Source: Lachnospiraceae bacterium (GTDB taxonomy: Bacteria > Bacillota > Clostridia > Lachnospirales > Lachnospiraceae). From it: a DNA stretch of 45,167 nt. Shown one piece after another: positions 33,582 to 41,118 of the stretch. Below the pieces are notes generated by a model. It was not told the origin of the DNA. It made no database searches and was given only the letters and a program-made list of their open reading frames with translations. The stretch covers positions 1 through 45,167 of the forward strand of contig SVFN01000030.1 of NCBI GenBank assembly GCA_015056815.1. The letters run 5' to 3'. A program made the translations under genes and the position numbers. The number at the start of each line of letters is the position of its first letter. Within the stretch, counting starts at the first letter, position 1.

Positions 33582-34376
33582 ATGTCTTATAAACAACTAT
33601 TTCGTCTTTTCAAAGAAGTCATTGCGGAGCGCGGACGCCCTTTAGGGGGAATGTTTGTTTTCGTCCTTCTTGCATTCTCCCTGTTGTTTTTTTCCGATCA
33701 GGCAGAGGAAGTCTCTCACACGGTCGGAAACAGAGAACTACCGATCTACTGTGTGGACACGGATGAAAACAAGGTGGCGCTTTCCTTCGATGCCGCCTGG
33801 GGAAACGAGGACACTGCCAGAATTCTGGAAGTCCTGCGAAAGCACCGGGTTCATGTCACCTTTTTTATGACCGGCGGGTGGGTGGAGAGCTATCCGGAAG
33901 ATGTGAAAGCCATTCTCTCTGACGGGCACGATCTTGGAAACCACAGTGAACATCATTATGATATGACCGGATTATCCGATGCCGAAGCAAGAGAAGAATT
34001 ACAGTCTGTACATAACAAAGTCAAAGAACTGACCGGTTATGAGATGTTTTTGTTTCGCCCGCCTTACGGAGCTTATGACAATCGCGTCATAAGCTGTGCC
34101 GGTTCGCTGGGCTATTATAGTATACAGTGGGACGTAGACAGTCTCGACTGGAAGGATTACGGCGTAGATTCCATCCTTCGGACAGTCTGTGAACATAAGC
34201 ATCTCGGAAATGGATCTATCATCCTCTGTCACAACGGTGCGAAGTATACTGCTGATGCCCTGGATACCCTGCTTACTTCACTGGAACAAAAAGGCTTTCA
34301 GATCGTTCCTGTTTCCGAGCTGATCTACAGAGAGGATTATTATCTGGATACACAGGGCCGCCAGCATCACAACTGA
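33582..34376 (+). CDS. PdaB-like polysaccharide deacetylase, membrane-anchored
   Basis: The 264-residue protein has a short cytoplasmic N-terminus, one membrane anchor (about 23-38) and a NodB-type deacetylase domain (about 60-250). Motifs: VALSFDAAWGNEDT in place of TFDDG, HDLGNHSEHHYDM (the metal HxxxH), FLFRPPYGAYDN, VDSLDW, and IILCHNG. The changed first motif (FDxxWG) is typical of PdaB, a sporulation deacetylase, and lacks the usual second Asp. AAGG lies 6 bases before the ATG. It is divergent from the charged membrane protein. PdaA-type or chitin-deacetylase activity cannot be excluded. Confidence 0.87.
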   Translation: MSYKQLFRLFKEVIAERGRPLGGMFVFVLLAFSLLFFSDQAEEVSHTVGNRELPIYCVDTDENKVALSFDAAWGNEDTARILEVLRKHRVHVTFFMTGGWVESYPEDVKAILSDGHDLGNHSEHHYDMTGLSDAEAREELQSVHNKVKELTGYEMFLFRPPYGAYDNRVISCAGSLGYYSIQWDVDSLDWKDYGVDSILRTVCEHKHLGNGSIILCHNGAKYTADALDTLLTSLEQKGFQIVPVSELIYREDYYLDTQGRQHHN

Positions 34377-34418
34377 TCAGCACAAGGTCAGTATATCCTG
34401 CCGGAATTTCTTTCATTC

Positions 34419-34462
34419 AAAACAGCACTGCGTTCCTCCCTGGAACAAAAACGCAGTGCTGT
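34419..34462 (-). terminator. Intrinsic terminator of the GYRDPL-repeat gene
   Basis: On the minus strand ACAGCACTGC and GCAGTGCTGT pair, with an inner GTTCC/GGAAC stem, and are followed by TTTTGAATG. It lies between the converging deacetylase and GYRDPL genes and may also stop plus-strand transcripts. The outer arms are the same as in the hairpin at 35784-35829. Confidence 0.7.
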
Positions 34463-34540
34463 ACCCTCTCTATTCTTTCTGCCCGGTTCTTTGCTCCGGC
34501 ACAAAACTGTTTTACCGATGCGGTCTTTTGCTCTCTTCCC

Positions 34541-35755
34541 CTAAAGCGGATCACGATATCCGCTCAGGTCAGATCCATCCTCATACAATGGATCGCGGTA
34601 TCCGCTCAGATCCGATCCGGTATCGTACAACGGATCGCGATAACCATTTCCAGACATCCCGTAATACCGGTCAAAGCCGCTGTAACTATCCGTCTGTCTG
34701 TTGGCATACCTGTAATACTGTAGCTGTAAAAAACCATTGAAATCCTGCTTAAACAGCCGTTTCTTCATCCTATCCTCCCCAATCACGATATGGGGACAGT
34801 ATGCCTGATAATACTCCAGGATTTGCTGTCGGTTCGGTCCTGTTATAACCTTCGCACACATCTTTTTATCCACGCAGAATAATCTAAGCTCATAAAATGT
34901 GTTCTTTCCATTATGAACACGTTTTATATATGCCCATACAATGTCCCTGTTTTTCAAAATGCCAATACGTGTATTATTCAGATAAACAGTCAGATCCGGG
35001 GTCAGCCAGATCACACCATCTATATCCTTCGCGTTTAAAAATTCTTTTTCTAATTCCAGGCGACTCATTTTGGTTTGTGAAAGAAATTCTTCGATCACCT
35101 GCGGAAACCGAAAAGCCGTGATGGAGATCACTACTAAGTATCCCAAAAAGCCAAGCAGCAAGATAATGATCGCATAACAGACGAATCTTATGGAATCCAT
35201 TTCATTTTTTCCTTTGACCGCATCCCGATCGTCAATATAATACACTTCATCCACCGGGACCGCTTTTTCTCCATAAACCGCCTTTAAGGCCTCGTTATAG
35301 TACTCAGCATTTTTACCTGACAGCTTCCAGACATACCCGTTTACCTCAACGGACGAGATCAGTTCTCTCCCTCCGTTCATGACACTCCATGTTTTGCCGG
35401 CCATGTTTTCCATCCGCTCTGCCTCATCGATCGGCAGGAATACGCAAAACGGATTTTGAAGCTGATCATCTAAAACCATATAGCCACAGGTGTACAGAAC
35501 CTTTTCAGGATCATCCTGATCGTAAAGCGACACCACATGCCGTGCCACATAGCGGAAGGTACAGCTGACCTTTCTGCACTCATATTTTGAAAGATCCTCC
35601 CCTGCTGTGATTCTTTTCTCCGGCAGACAGATTGCAACAATATGGATATCATCCGCAAGATAAAATACCCCGACAGGCACAAGCAGCACAATCCCCAAGA
35701 TGATCCATATACTGAGCAAATTCCTTTTGATCTTGTTTTTCAAGATTTCTTCCAT
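34541..35755 (-). CDS. Two-pass membrane protein with C-terminal GYRDPLY repeats
   Basis: The 404-residue protein has transmembrane helices at about 13-33 and 191-214, an outside domain between them (about 35-188) and a cytoplasmic part with VIWLTPDLTVYLNNTRIG. It ends in 2.4 tandem copies of a 14-residue unit, GYRDPLYDTGSDLS at 371-384 and 385-398, then GYRDPL to the stop. It may belong to an uncharacterised Lachnospiraceae family (perhaps DUF6709), but I am not certain. GGAG is 7 bases before the ATG. It follows telA after a terminator-like structure, so it is linked to the xpaC-telA genes but perhaps differently expressed. Confidence 0.75.
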   Translation of the reverse strand: MEEILKNKIKRNLLSIWIILGIVLLVPVGVFYLADDIHIVAICLPEKRITAGEDLSKYECRKVSCTFRYVARHVVSLYDQDDPEKVLYTCGYMVLDDQLQNPFCVFLPIDEAERMENMAGKTWSVMNGGRELISSVEVNGYVWKLSGKNAEYYNEALKAVYGEKAVPVDEVYYIDDRDAVKGKNEMDSIRFVCYAIIILLLGFLGYLVVISITAFRFPQVIEEFLSQTKMSRLELEKEFLNAKDIDGVIWLTPDLTVYLNNTRIGILKNRDIVWAYIKRVHNGKNTFYELRLFCVDKKMCAKVITGPNRQQILEYYQAYCPHIVIGEDRMKKRLFKQDFNGFLQLQYYRYANRQTDSYSGFDRYYGMSGNGYRDPLYDTGSDLSGYRDPLYEDGSDLSGYRDPL

Positions 35756-35772
35756 TTCTGTTCTCCTTCATT

Positions 35773-35829
35773 ACCGGCATACCAAAACAGCACTGCCCTC
35801 CCGCTATGCCGGTCCTGCAGTGCTGTTTT
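35773..35829 (-). terminator. Terminator after telA with possible pseudoknot
   Basis: On the minus strand AAAACAGCACTGC (35829-35817) and GCAGTGCTGTTTT (35796-35784) form a 13-bp perfect stem ending in four Ts. ACCGGCAT in the loop (35813-35806) is perfectly complementary to ATGCCGGT just after the stem (35780-35773). It could end telA transcription, and the loop-to-tail pairing could modulate entry into the GYRDPL gene, whose start is only about 20 bases away. Confidence 0.7.
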
Positions 35830-35863
35830 TATTACTTCCTTATTGTCAATCTGCTGCCTGTGA

Positions 35864-37012
35864 TCATCTCGCAAACTCCAGCATCTTATCATGCATTTCC
35901 TTCTCAATCTGCTGAAGTTCCTTCTCGGCATTGGCGCGTTTCTCACGGCCTTCCTGCTGGATCTTCATCACTTCATCAAAGGTAGAGATCAAAGTGGCAT
36001 TGGTCTGCTTCAGCGTCTCGATATCCACAATGCCGCGCTCGGACTCTCTGGCTGTCTCGATCGTAGCCATCTTCAGAGTCTCTGCGTTCTTCTTAAGCAG
36101 CTCGTTAGTCATATCACTGACCGCATGCTGTGCTTTTGCTGCCTGTGAGGAATGATTCAGACCGATTGCGATCACCATCTGGCTCTTCCAGAGTGGAATG
36201 GTATTTACCAGGGTAGACTGGATCTTCTCTGACATAGCAGTGTCATTATTCTGGATCAGACGGATCTGCGGTGCCATCTGCAGGGATACCGTACGGGTCA
36301 GCTCCAGATCATACAGTTTCTTCTCAAAGCGGTTGATCAGATCGCTGTAATCCCTTGCTGCCTGTGCATCCTCCGGAAGTCCGCTGGCTTCCGCTTTGCG
36401 AAGCATCTCCGGAAGCACCGTCTCCTTCTCCTCTTTTAATTTTTTCTTACCGGCCAGAATATACATGGTAAGCTCTTTATAATAATTCATGTTCAGCGCA
36501 TACATCTTGTCGAGCATGGCAACGTCCTTAAGAAGAGTCACCTGATGATTCTCCAATGCTTCGCTGATCTTATTGATATTGACCTCCGTCTTGTCATATT
36601 TGGCTTTTAAGGTCTCAACCTTCCTGCTGCCCTTTTTGAACATTCCGAAAAGGCCTTTTTCTTCTTCTTCCCCATTTTCAAAATCTTTTAACTGTACAAC
36701 GATATCGGTCAGCATCTGTCCGACCTCACCCATGTCTTTTGTTCGGACATTATTCAGTGCAGTCTCGGAAAAGTCTGCAATCTTTTTCTGGCTGGAAGCG
36801 CCATACTGAAGCACCTGAGTCGCATTTCCGATATCGATCTGTTTCGAGAACTCATCTACCATCTTCTGCTCTTCCGGAGTCAGTTTTACTTCTTCCTCAT
36901 CCTTCTTCTCCGGCTCCTTTGCAAGCTCTAATGCCGGTGCTTCCGGTGCCTTTGGCATCTCCAGTGTCAAAGACGGTGCCTCATTTAATAATTCATCCAA
37001 GTCCGCTGCCAT
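35864..37012 (-). CDS. telA: TelA family protein (toxic anion resistance)
   Basis: The 382-residue soluble, helix-rich protein fits the TelA/KlaA family through the block DIGNATQVLQYGASSQKKIADFSE near 75-98, DMGEVGQMLTDIVVQL, and the ending with QEGREKRANAEKELQQIE. The family name comes from tellurite resistance; a cell-envelope stress role is equally likely. It starts 20 bases inside the end of xpaC, with GGAGG upstream of the ATG, so the two genes are translationally coupled. The product has no membrane segment and may work with the membrane protein XpaC. Confidence 0.92.
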   Translation of the reverse strand: MAADLDELLNEAPSLTLEMPKAPEAPALELAKEPEKKDEEEVKLTPEEQKMVDEFSKQIDIGNATQVLQYGASSQKKIADFSETALNNVRTKDMGEVGQMLTDIVVQLKDFENGEEEEKGLFGMFKKGSRKVETLKAKYDKTEVNINKISEALENHQVTLLKDVAMLDKMYALNMNYYKELTMYILAGKKKLKEEKETVLPEMLRKAEASGLPEDAQAARDYSDLINRFEKKLYDLELTRTVSLQMAPQIRLIQNNDTAMSEKIQSTLVNTIPLWKSQMVIAIGLNHSSQAAKAQHAVSDMTNELLKKNAETLKMATIETARESERGIVDIETLKQTNATLISTFDEVMKIQQEGREKRANAEKELQQIEKEMHDKMLEFAR

Positions 37013-38288
37013 ATTCCATTCCTCCCTCTGTTAATCCTTCTTTTGCCAGCATAGTTTTTAATACTTGTGCATCTGTCGTAACATCCATCGCCGTATCCAT
37101 GAACAATTTATTTAACAGCTCTCCAAAGGCGGCATTTATCGTATCGATGGTATTCTCGATCTCTCCCTTGGCGTCTGTCACGTCCTTACCCTGAATGCTC
37201 ATCTGGTCAAAATCCTTATAAGCATTCACTAACTTAAGCGTCGTAGGCAGATAATAATTCATTAATTTATGCATCTTCGGAAGCTGTTCCGGCTTCTTCT
37301 CCAGATTGATGAAGATCTCCTTTAAGATATTCTCCATATGGTAAAGCTTTTCACTGAAACCCTCTCCCGGTATCGCATCATTCGCCAAGCGTATCTGTGT
37401 GATATAGTTTCTGCCTTCTTCAATGACTGTCCGTACCTTTCTCTGTTCTTCCGTCAGGCCGTCATCCACAGCAGCCCGGTTTCTGGCTGCCTCTTCCTCA
37501 GCCTGAAGCCTGGCCCGCTCACCTGTCAGCTCACTATACTCCTGATATTTGTCATCGGTTAACATAAAACATTTCTTCTGTGCATCCAGATGTCCCTGCG
37601 GAAAAACTCCGATCCGTATCAGATACTCCAGATCTTTTAATACATCGCTTTCCTTCTGTTGCACTGCAGCCGCAAGCTCTGAAATATTGACATAGCCGTT
37701 TTGTTCACTCATTTCAAAATAGCGCTGTGCCCGCTTGATCCTGGCTTTTATCGCAGTCCCTTTTCCCAGCATCCCGACTCCGATTCCTGACATGATCGCA
37801 AAAAACAGGAATGCACCGATCACACCCTGTTCAAATGGGATGATAAAAATAGCAAGGATCATAAATAAAGTCGGAAGCGCATTCAGCCCGATACCGATGC
37901 CGCCCAAAACCTGAAGTACGGTTCCACTGCTTCCGCCTGCTCCTTTGTTAAATATTCTCTCGAGTTGTTTCCTCTGCTCCCGCAGTTTCGCCGCCTTCTG
38001 CTTAATAGCCGCCCGTTCTTTTTCCTTTTGCAGCTTCCACTGCTCCGTCATATTCGGTCCGCTCTGAACCGTCCGCTGCCCGTTAGCAGATCCCATCCCC
38101 TGATAAATTCCGCTCTGTACCGCCGCTACTCCTTTATTGACCTGATCGCTCACTCCGGAAACGGCCGCATTTACGGTATCGGTTACCAGTCGGTTCAGAC
38201 CGCTGAAATCGCCGCTGTTAAGAGCATTTTCCAGCTCGGATTTAAACTCCTGCCCGTAATCATTATAACTTTTTTGATTGTCCGACAT
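36993..38288 (-). CDS. xpaC: XpaC-like membrane protein
   Basis: The 431-residue protein has an N-terminal region with many Gly/Ser/Gln, a basic coiled segment (about 85-115), two transmembrane helices (about 123-170: GLNALPTLFMILAIFIIPF and a following Gly-rich helix), and a long cytoplasmic helical part with YIRIGVFPQ-type and LPKMHKLMNYYLPTTLKLV segments. That last block is characteristic of the 5-bromo-4-chloroindolyl phosphate hydrolysis (XpaC) family, which is commonly paired with TelA. Enzyme activity is not established. It is first in the xpaC-telA operon with an extended -10 promoter upstream. Confidence 0.88.
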   Translation of the reverse strand: MSDNQKSYNDYGQEFKSELENALNSGDFSGLNRLVTDTVNAAVSGVSDQVNKGVAAVQSGIYQGMGSANGQRTVQSGPNMTEQWKLQKEKERAAIKQKAAKLREQRKQLERIFNKGAGGSSGTVLQVLGGIGIGLNALPTLFMILAIFIIPFEQGVIGAFLFFAIMSGIGVGMLGKGTAIKARIKRAQRYFEMSEQNGYVNISELAAAVQQKESDVLKDLEYLIRIGVFPQGHLDAQKKCFMLTDDKYQEYSELTGERARLQAEEEAARNRAAVDDGLTEEQRKVRTVIEEGRNYITQIRLANDAIPGEGFSEKLYHMENILKEIFINLEKKPEQLPKMHKLMNYYLPTTLKLVNAYKDFDQMSIQGKDVTDAKGEIENTIDTINAAFGELLNKLFMDTAMDVTTDAQVLKTMLAKEGLTEGGMEYGSGLG

Positions 38289-38381
38289 CTTTTTTTCCCC
38301 GTCATTTTATTTCTCACACCATGATGTTTCGAAATCCCTAATATCTCCGAACCATCATGCTGATTTTGGCCTATCGTTTTG

Positions 38382-38390
38382 ATTATAGCA
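38382..38390 (-). promoter_or_regulatory. Putative extended -10 promoter of xpaC-telA
   Basis: On the minus strand TGCTATAAT is a perfect extended -10 box (TGn-TATAAT), about 95 bases before xpaC. The sequence 17 bases further upstream (TGTTCA) is a poor -35, which the extended box may offset. It lies after the last gene of the kinase operon, so xpaC-telA is probably an independent unit. Confidence 0.55.
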
Positions 38391-38448
38391 CATAGATTCC
38401 GTTTTGAACAGTTCCATTCCCAAACTGGTACCATGGTCACAGTTCCTT

Positions 38449-41118
38449 TTATTCCGCCAGCCGGTAAAGAATACCGAAACTTCCGGGTCCACAGTTTGTG
38501 GAGATTGCCGGAGAAGCCTCCTGCAAAACGACATTGTCAAATTTCACCTTTTTCCTGATATAGTTTTCGATCCGTTCCAGTTCCTTCTGGTTCAGTCCGG
38601 AATAAGTAATAAATACCGTCTCCTTATCAATGGATCTCCATTTCCTGAGCACGCCGGAAATATATCGTTTCCATACAAAGTCTCCCGTTCCGAAGCACAG
38701 AGTTTCCACTTTGATCCTTCCATTCCTGAGCTGAAGGACCGGGTGCAGATAAAGCGCCTTCATCACAGAATCCACCTGGGCACTGATCCTTCCGGAGATT
38801 GCCAGATATTCCGTACTGTCCACCACAAAACTGGTCTGTATCCTTGCTTTGCGCCGTTCTATTTCTTCCACCAGACGTGTCACCGGCATATCTTTTTCTG
38901 CCAGACGACAGGCATCCAGGACAAGCAGACCCATTCCGCTGGAAAGGTGTCCACTGTCGATCACCGTCACATTGTCAAAACTCTTGGCTGCTTCCAGTGC
39001 GGAATAATATCCCTTGCTGATCTTTGAGGACATCGTAATATGGATAATATTGCCGGCCACCAGAAGCTGCTCGGCAAAAAATGCCTCATATTCCCCGATT
39101 TCCGGCGGATCGGAATGTACACTTCCGCGTTTCTCCACGATATACGCGATCAGTTCCCTCGACTCCGTCTCCACACCATCCAGGAAAATTCCTTTGTCTG
39201 TATGCACATGATATGGCAGCACTGCAACATTATGACTTTTGATATACTTCTTCGGCAGGTCGCACACACTGTCAGTCGTGATCAGCACCGGAAATTTTTT
39301 CTGGTAACGCCGCGCCGTAATATCCTCCGCTATATCCTTTTCGTCACTTACGGATTTATCCATGAGCTCTCTTGGCAGAAGTCTGGCCACTTCTGCCTCG
39401 AGCAGTTCTCCGCTCACCGGTTTTACCAGATATCCGTCAAATCCTTCTTGTTTGTACATCTGCTTATTGGAGCTTTCGGCATTGGCCGTCAGTACTGTGA
39501 CCGGCGTATTTTTGCACAGCCCTCCCGTCTGTGTCCGTATCCGGTTCAGGCACTCGATTCCGTCCATCTCCGGCATCAAATGATCCATAAAAATCAGATC
39601 ATAATGCTTTTTCAGCGTCTTTTGAAGTGCACTCTTGCCGCTTATTGCTGTATCGATCTTTACCTTGGTATCACGCAAAAGCTTGGTGACCACGATCAGA
39701 TTGGCCTCGTTATCATCCACTACCAGAATGGAAGCATCCGGTGCCTCAAAGCTCTGTCTGTAATGCCGCCTTAAATTCATGGAATGTCTGGCTTCCAGAT
39801 TCAGATCTCCGATCCTGCTCTCATCTGCAATCTCCTGTTCCAATTCGATAATAAAGGTTGTTCCTTTCGTATAAACACTGTTTACCTTGATATCGCCGCC
39901 CATCATATCCACTAACTGCTTTACGATGGACAGTCCCAGACCGGTTCCCTCAATATAGCGGTTTTCCTCCAGATCTGCTCTCTTAAATGCCGAAAACAGA
40001 TAGGGCATGCTTTCTTTCCGGATACCGATCCCGGTATCGGTTATGGAATACGTGATATGAGCCTTGCCGTCTTCCTTCTTTTTACATTCTGTACGAAAGG
40101 TCACAGACCCCTGTTTGGTATATTTCACCGCGTTGGTCAGAACATTGATGAGGATCTGCTTCAGCCGCACTTCATCTCCATATAAGGCTTTTGGAAGATC
40201 CGGATCGATATCCACATGAAAGACAAGACCTTTGTCCTTGGCACGCACCCAGATCATCCCGACAACTTCCGAGAGCATGTCGCCCAGATCAAACGGCACC
40301 GAAGTGATCTCCATTTTCCCCGCTTCTATCTTGGACATATCCAGAATATCGTTAATGAGCTGCAGAAGCATTTTGCCGGCTGTTTCTATATTTCTGGCAT
40401 CCTCCGCCACCTCATCAGAGATTTCTTCGCGCAAGATCATCTCATTCAGTCCGATGATCGTATTGATCGGTGTCCGGATCTCATGGCTCATACTGGAAAA
40501 GAAACGATTCTGTACTTTTCCCAGTTCTTCGATTTCCTGCTTTTGGTTCAGTGCAAGCCGGTTCTCTGAAATGTAGACCCTGGTTTCAAAGACAAACAGC
40601 AGGCAGATCATCGTGCCCACCAGTACCACTGAAATATAGGAATCCAGATAAGCCACAATGTGGGAATGTTCCGTCACCGTCTCGGGGTATCGATATGCCA
40701 CATAATAACAGATCGATGTCACAAGAAACGCTCCGGCCATAAACACATACCGCTCCTTACCACTGATCAGAAGGCAGACAAACACTGCGGAAAACACAAA
40801 CCAGATCGGCATACCGCCCTGCATTCCACCGCCGGTAAAAAAACACCCGGGAATGATGACAAAGATCAGCAAAAACGCTATGATATTGGCACCGATGCGT
40901 ATTCTGTTAAAGTGAACTGCCGCCACGACCACGACAAAAAAAACCAGCAGTCCCATTCCCATCACTGCAATGTCTTCCGCACTCTCTCCAATAAAAAAGC
41001 CGCCGATAAACACGATCAGGAGAGTAGTAAGTGCCGGCGCACTCAGAAGAACAAACAATCGCTCTCTGATATCCCTGTTATGATCCTTCATTCGTTCTAT
41101 CAGTTTTCGCGGACTCAC
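38449..41118 (-). CDS. Hybrid histidine kinase fused to a DegV (EDD) domain
   Basis: The 889-residue protein has about six transmembrane helices (21-180), then a DHp domain with H212 in SMSHEIRTPINT, an ATPase domain with NVLTNAVKYTK, DTGIGI and GTGLGLSIV, a receiver (463-582) with D512 in IFMDHLMPEMDG, and a C-terminal DegV domain (610-889). DegV signs: VLITTDSVCDLPKKYI, TMSSKISKGYYSALEAAK, VIDSGHLSSGMGLLV and NCGPGSFGILY. DegV/FakB proteins bind long-chain fatty acids. It starts at GTG with GGAGG 9 bases upstream, sharing GTGA with the stop of the preceding kinase. I see no terminator after it. Confidence 0.92.
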   Translation of the reverse strand: MSPRKLIERMKDHNRDIRERLFVLLSAPALTTLLIVFIGGFFIGESAEDIAVMGMGLLVFFVVVVAAVHFNRIRIGANIIAFLLIFVIIPGCFFTGGGMQGGMPIWFVFSAVFVCLLISGKERYVFMAGAFLVTSICYYVAYRYPETVTEHSHIVAYLDSYISVVLVGTMICLLFVFETRVYISENRLALNQKQEIEELGKVQNRFFSSMSHEIRTPINTIIGLNEMILREEISDEVAEDARNIETAGKMLLQLINDILDMSKIEAGKMEITSVPFDLGDMLSEVVGMIWVRAKDKGLVFHVDIDPDLPKALYGDEVRLKQILINVLTNAVKYTKQGSVTFRTECKKKEDGKAHITYSITDTGIGIRKESMPYLFSAFKRADLEENRYIEGTGLGLSIVKQLVDMMGGDIKVNSVYTKGTTFIIELEQEIADESRIGDLNLEARHSMNLRRHYRQSFEAPDASILVVDDNEANLIVVTKLLRDTKVKIDTAISGKSALQKTLKKHYDLIFMDHLMPEMDGIECLNRIRTQTGGLCKNTPVTVLTANAESSNKQMYKQEGFDGYLVKPVSGELLEAEVARLLPRELMDKSVSDEKDIAEDITARRYQKKFPVLITTDSVCDLPKKYIKSHNVAVLPYHVHTDKGIFLDGVETESRELIAYIVEKRGSVHSDPPEIGEYEAFFAEQLLVAGNIIHITMSSKISKGYYSALEAAKSFDNVTVIDSGHLSSGMGLLVLDACRLAEKDMPVTRLVEEIERRKARIQTSFVVDSTEYLAISGRISAQVDSVMKALYLHPVLQLRNGRIKVETLCFGTGDFVWKRYISGVLRKWRSIDKETVFITYSGLNQKELERIENYIRKKVKFDNVVLQEASPAISTNCGPGSFGILYRLAE

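Noticed and set aside
33280-33645. 121-residue plus-strand frame before the deacetylase
   Set aside because: It has no ribosome site, an atypical composition for the window, and overlaps the well-supported deacetylase start in another frame.
38400-38440. Palindromic AACTG...CAGTT sequence after the DegV-kinase gene as its terminator
   Set aside because: The stem is interrupted and is not followed by a T tract on the minus strand.
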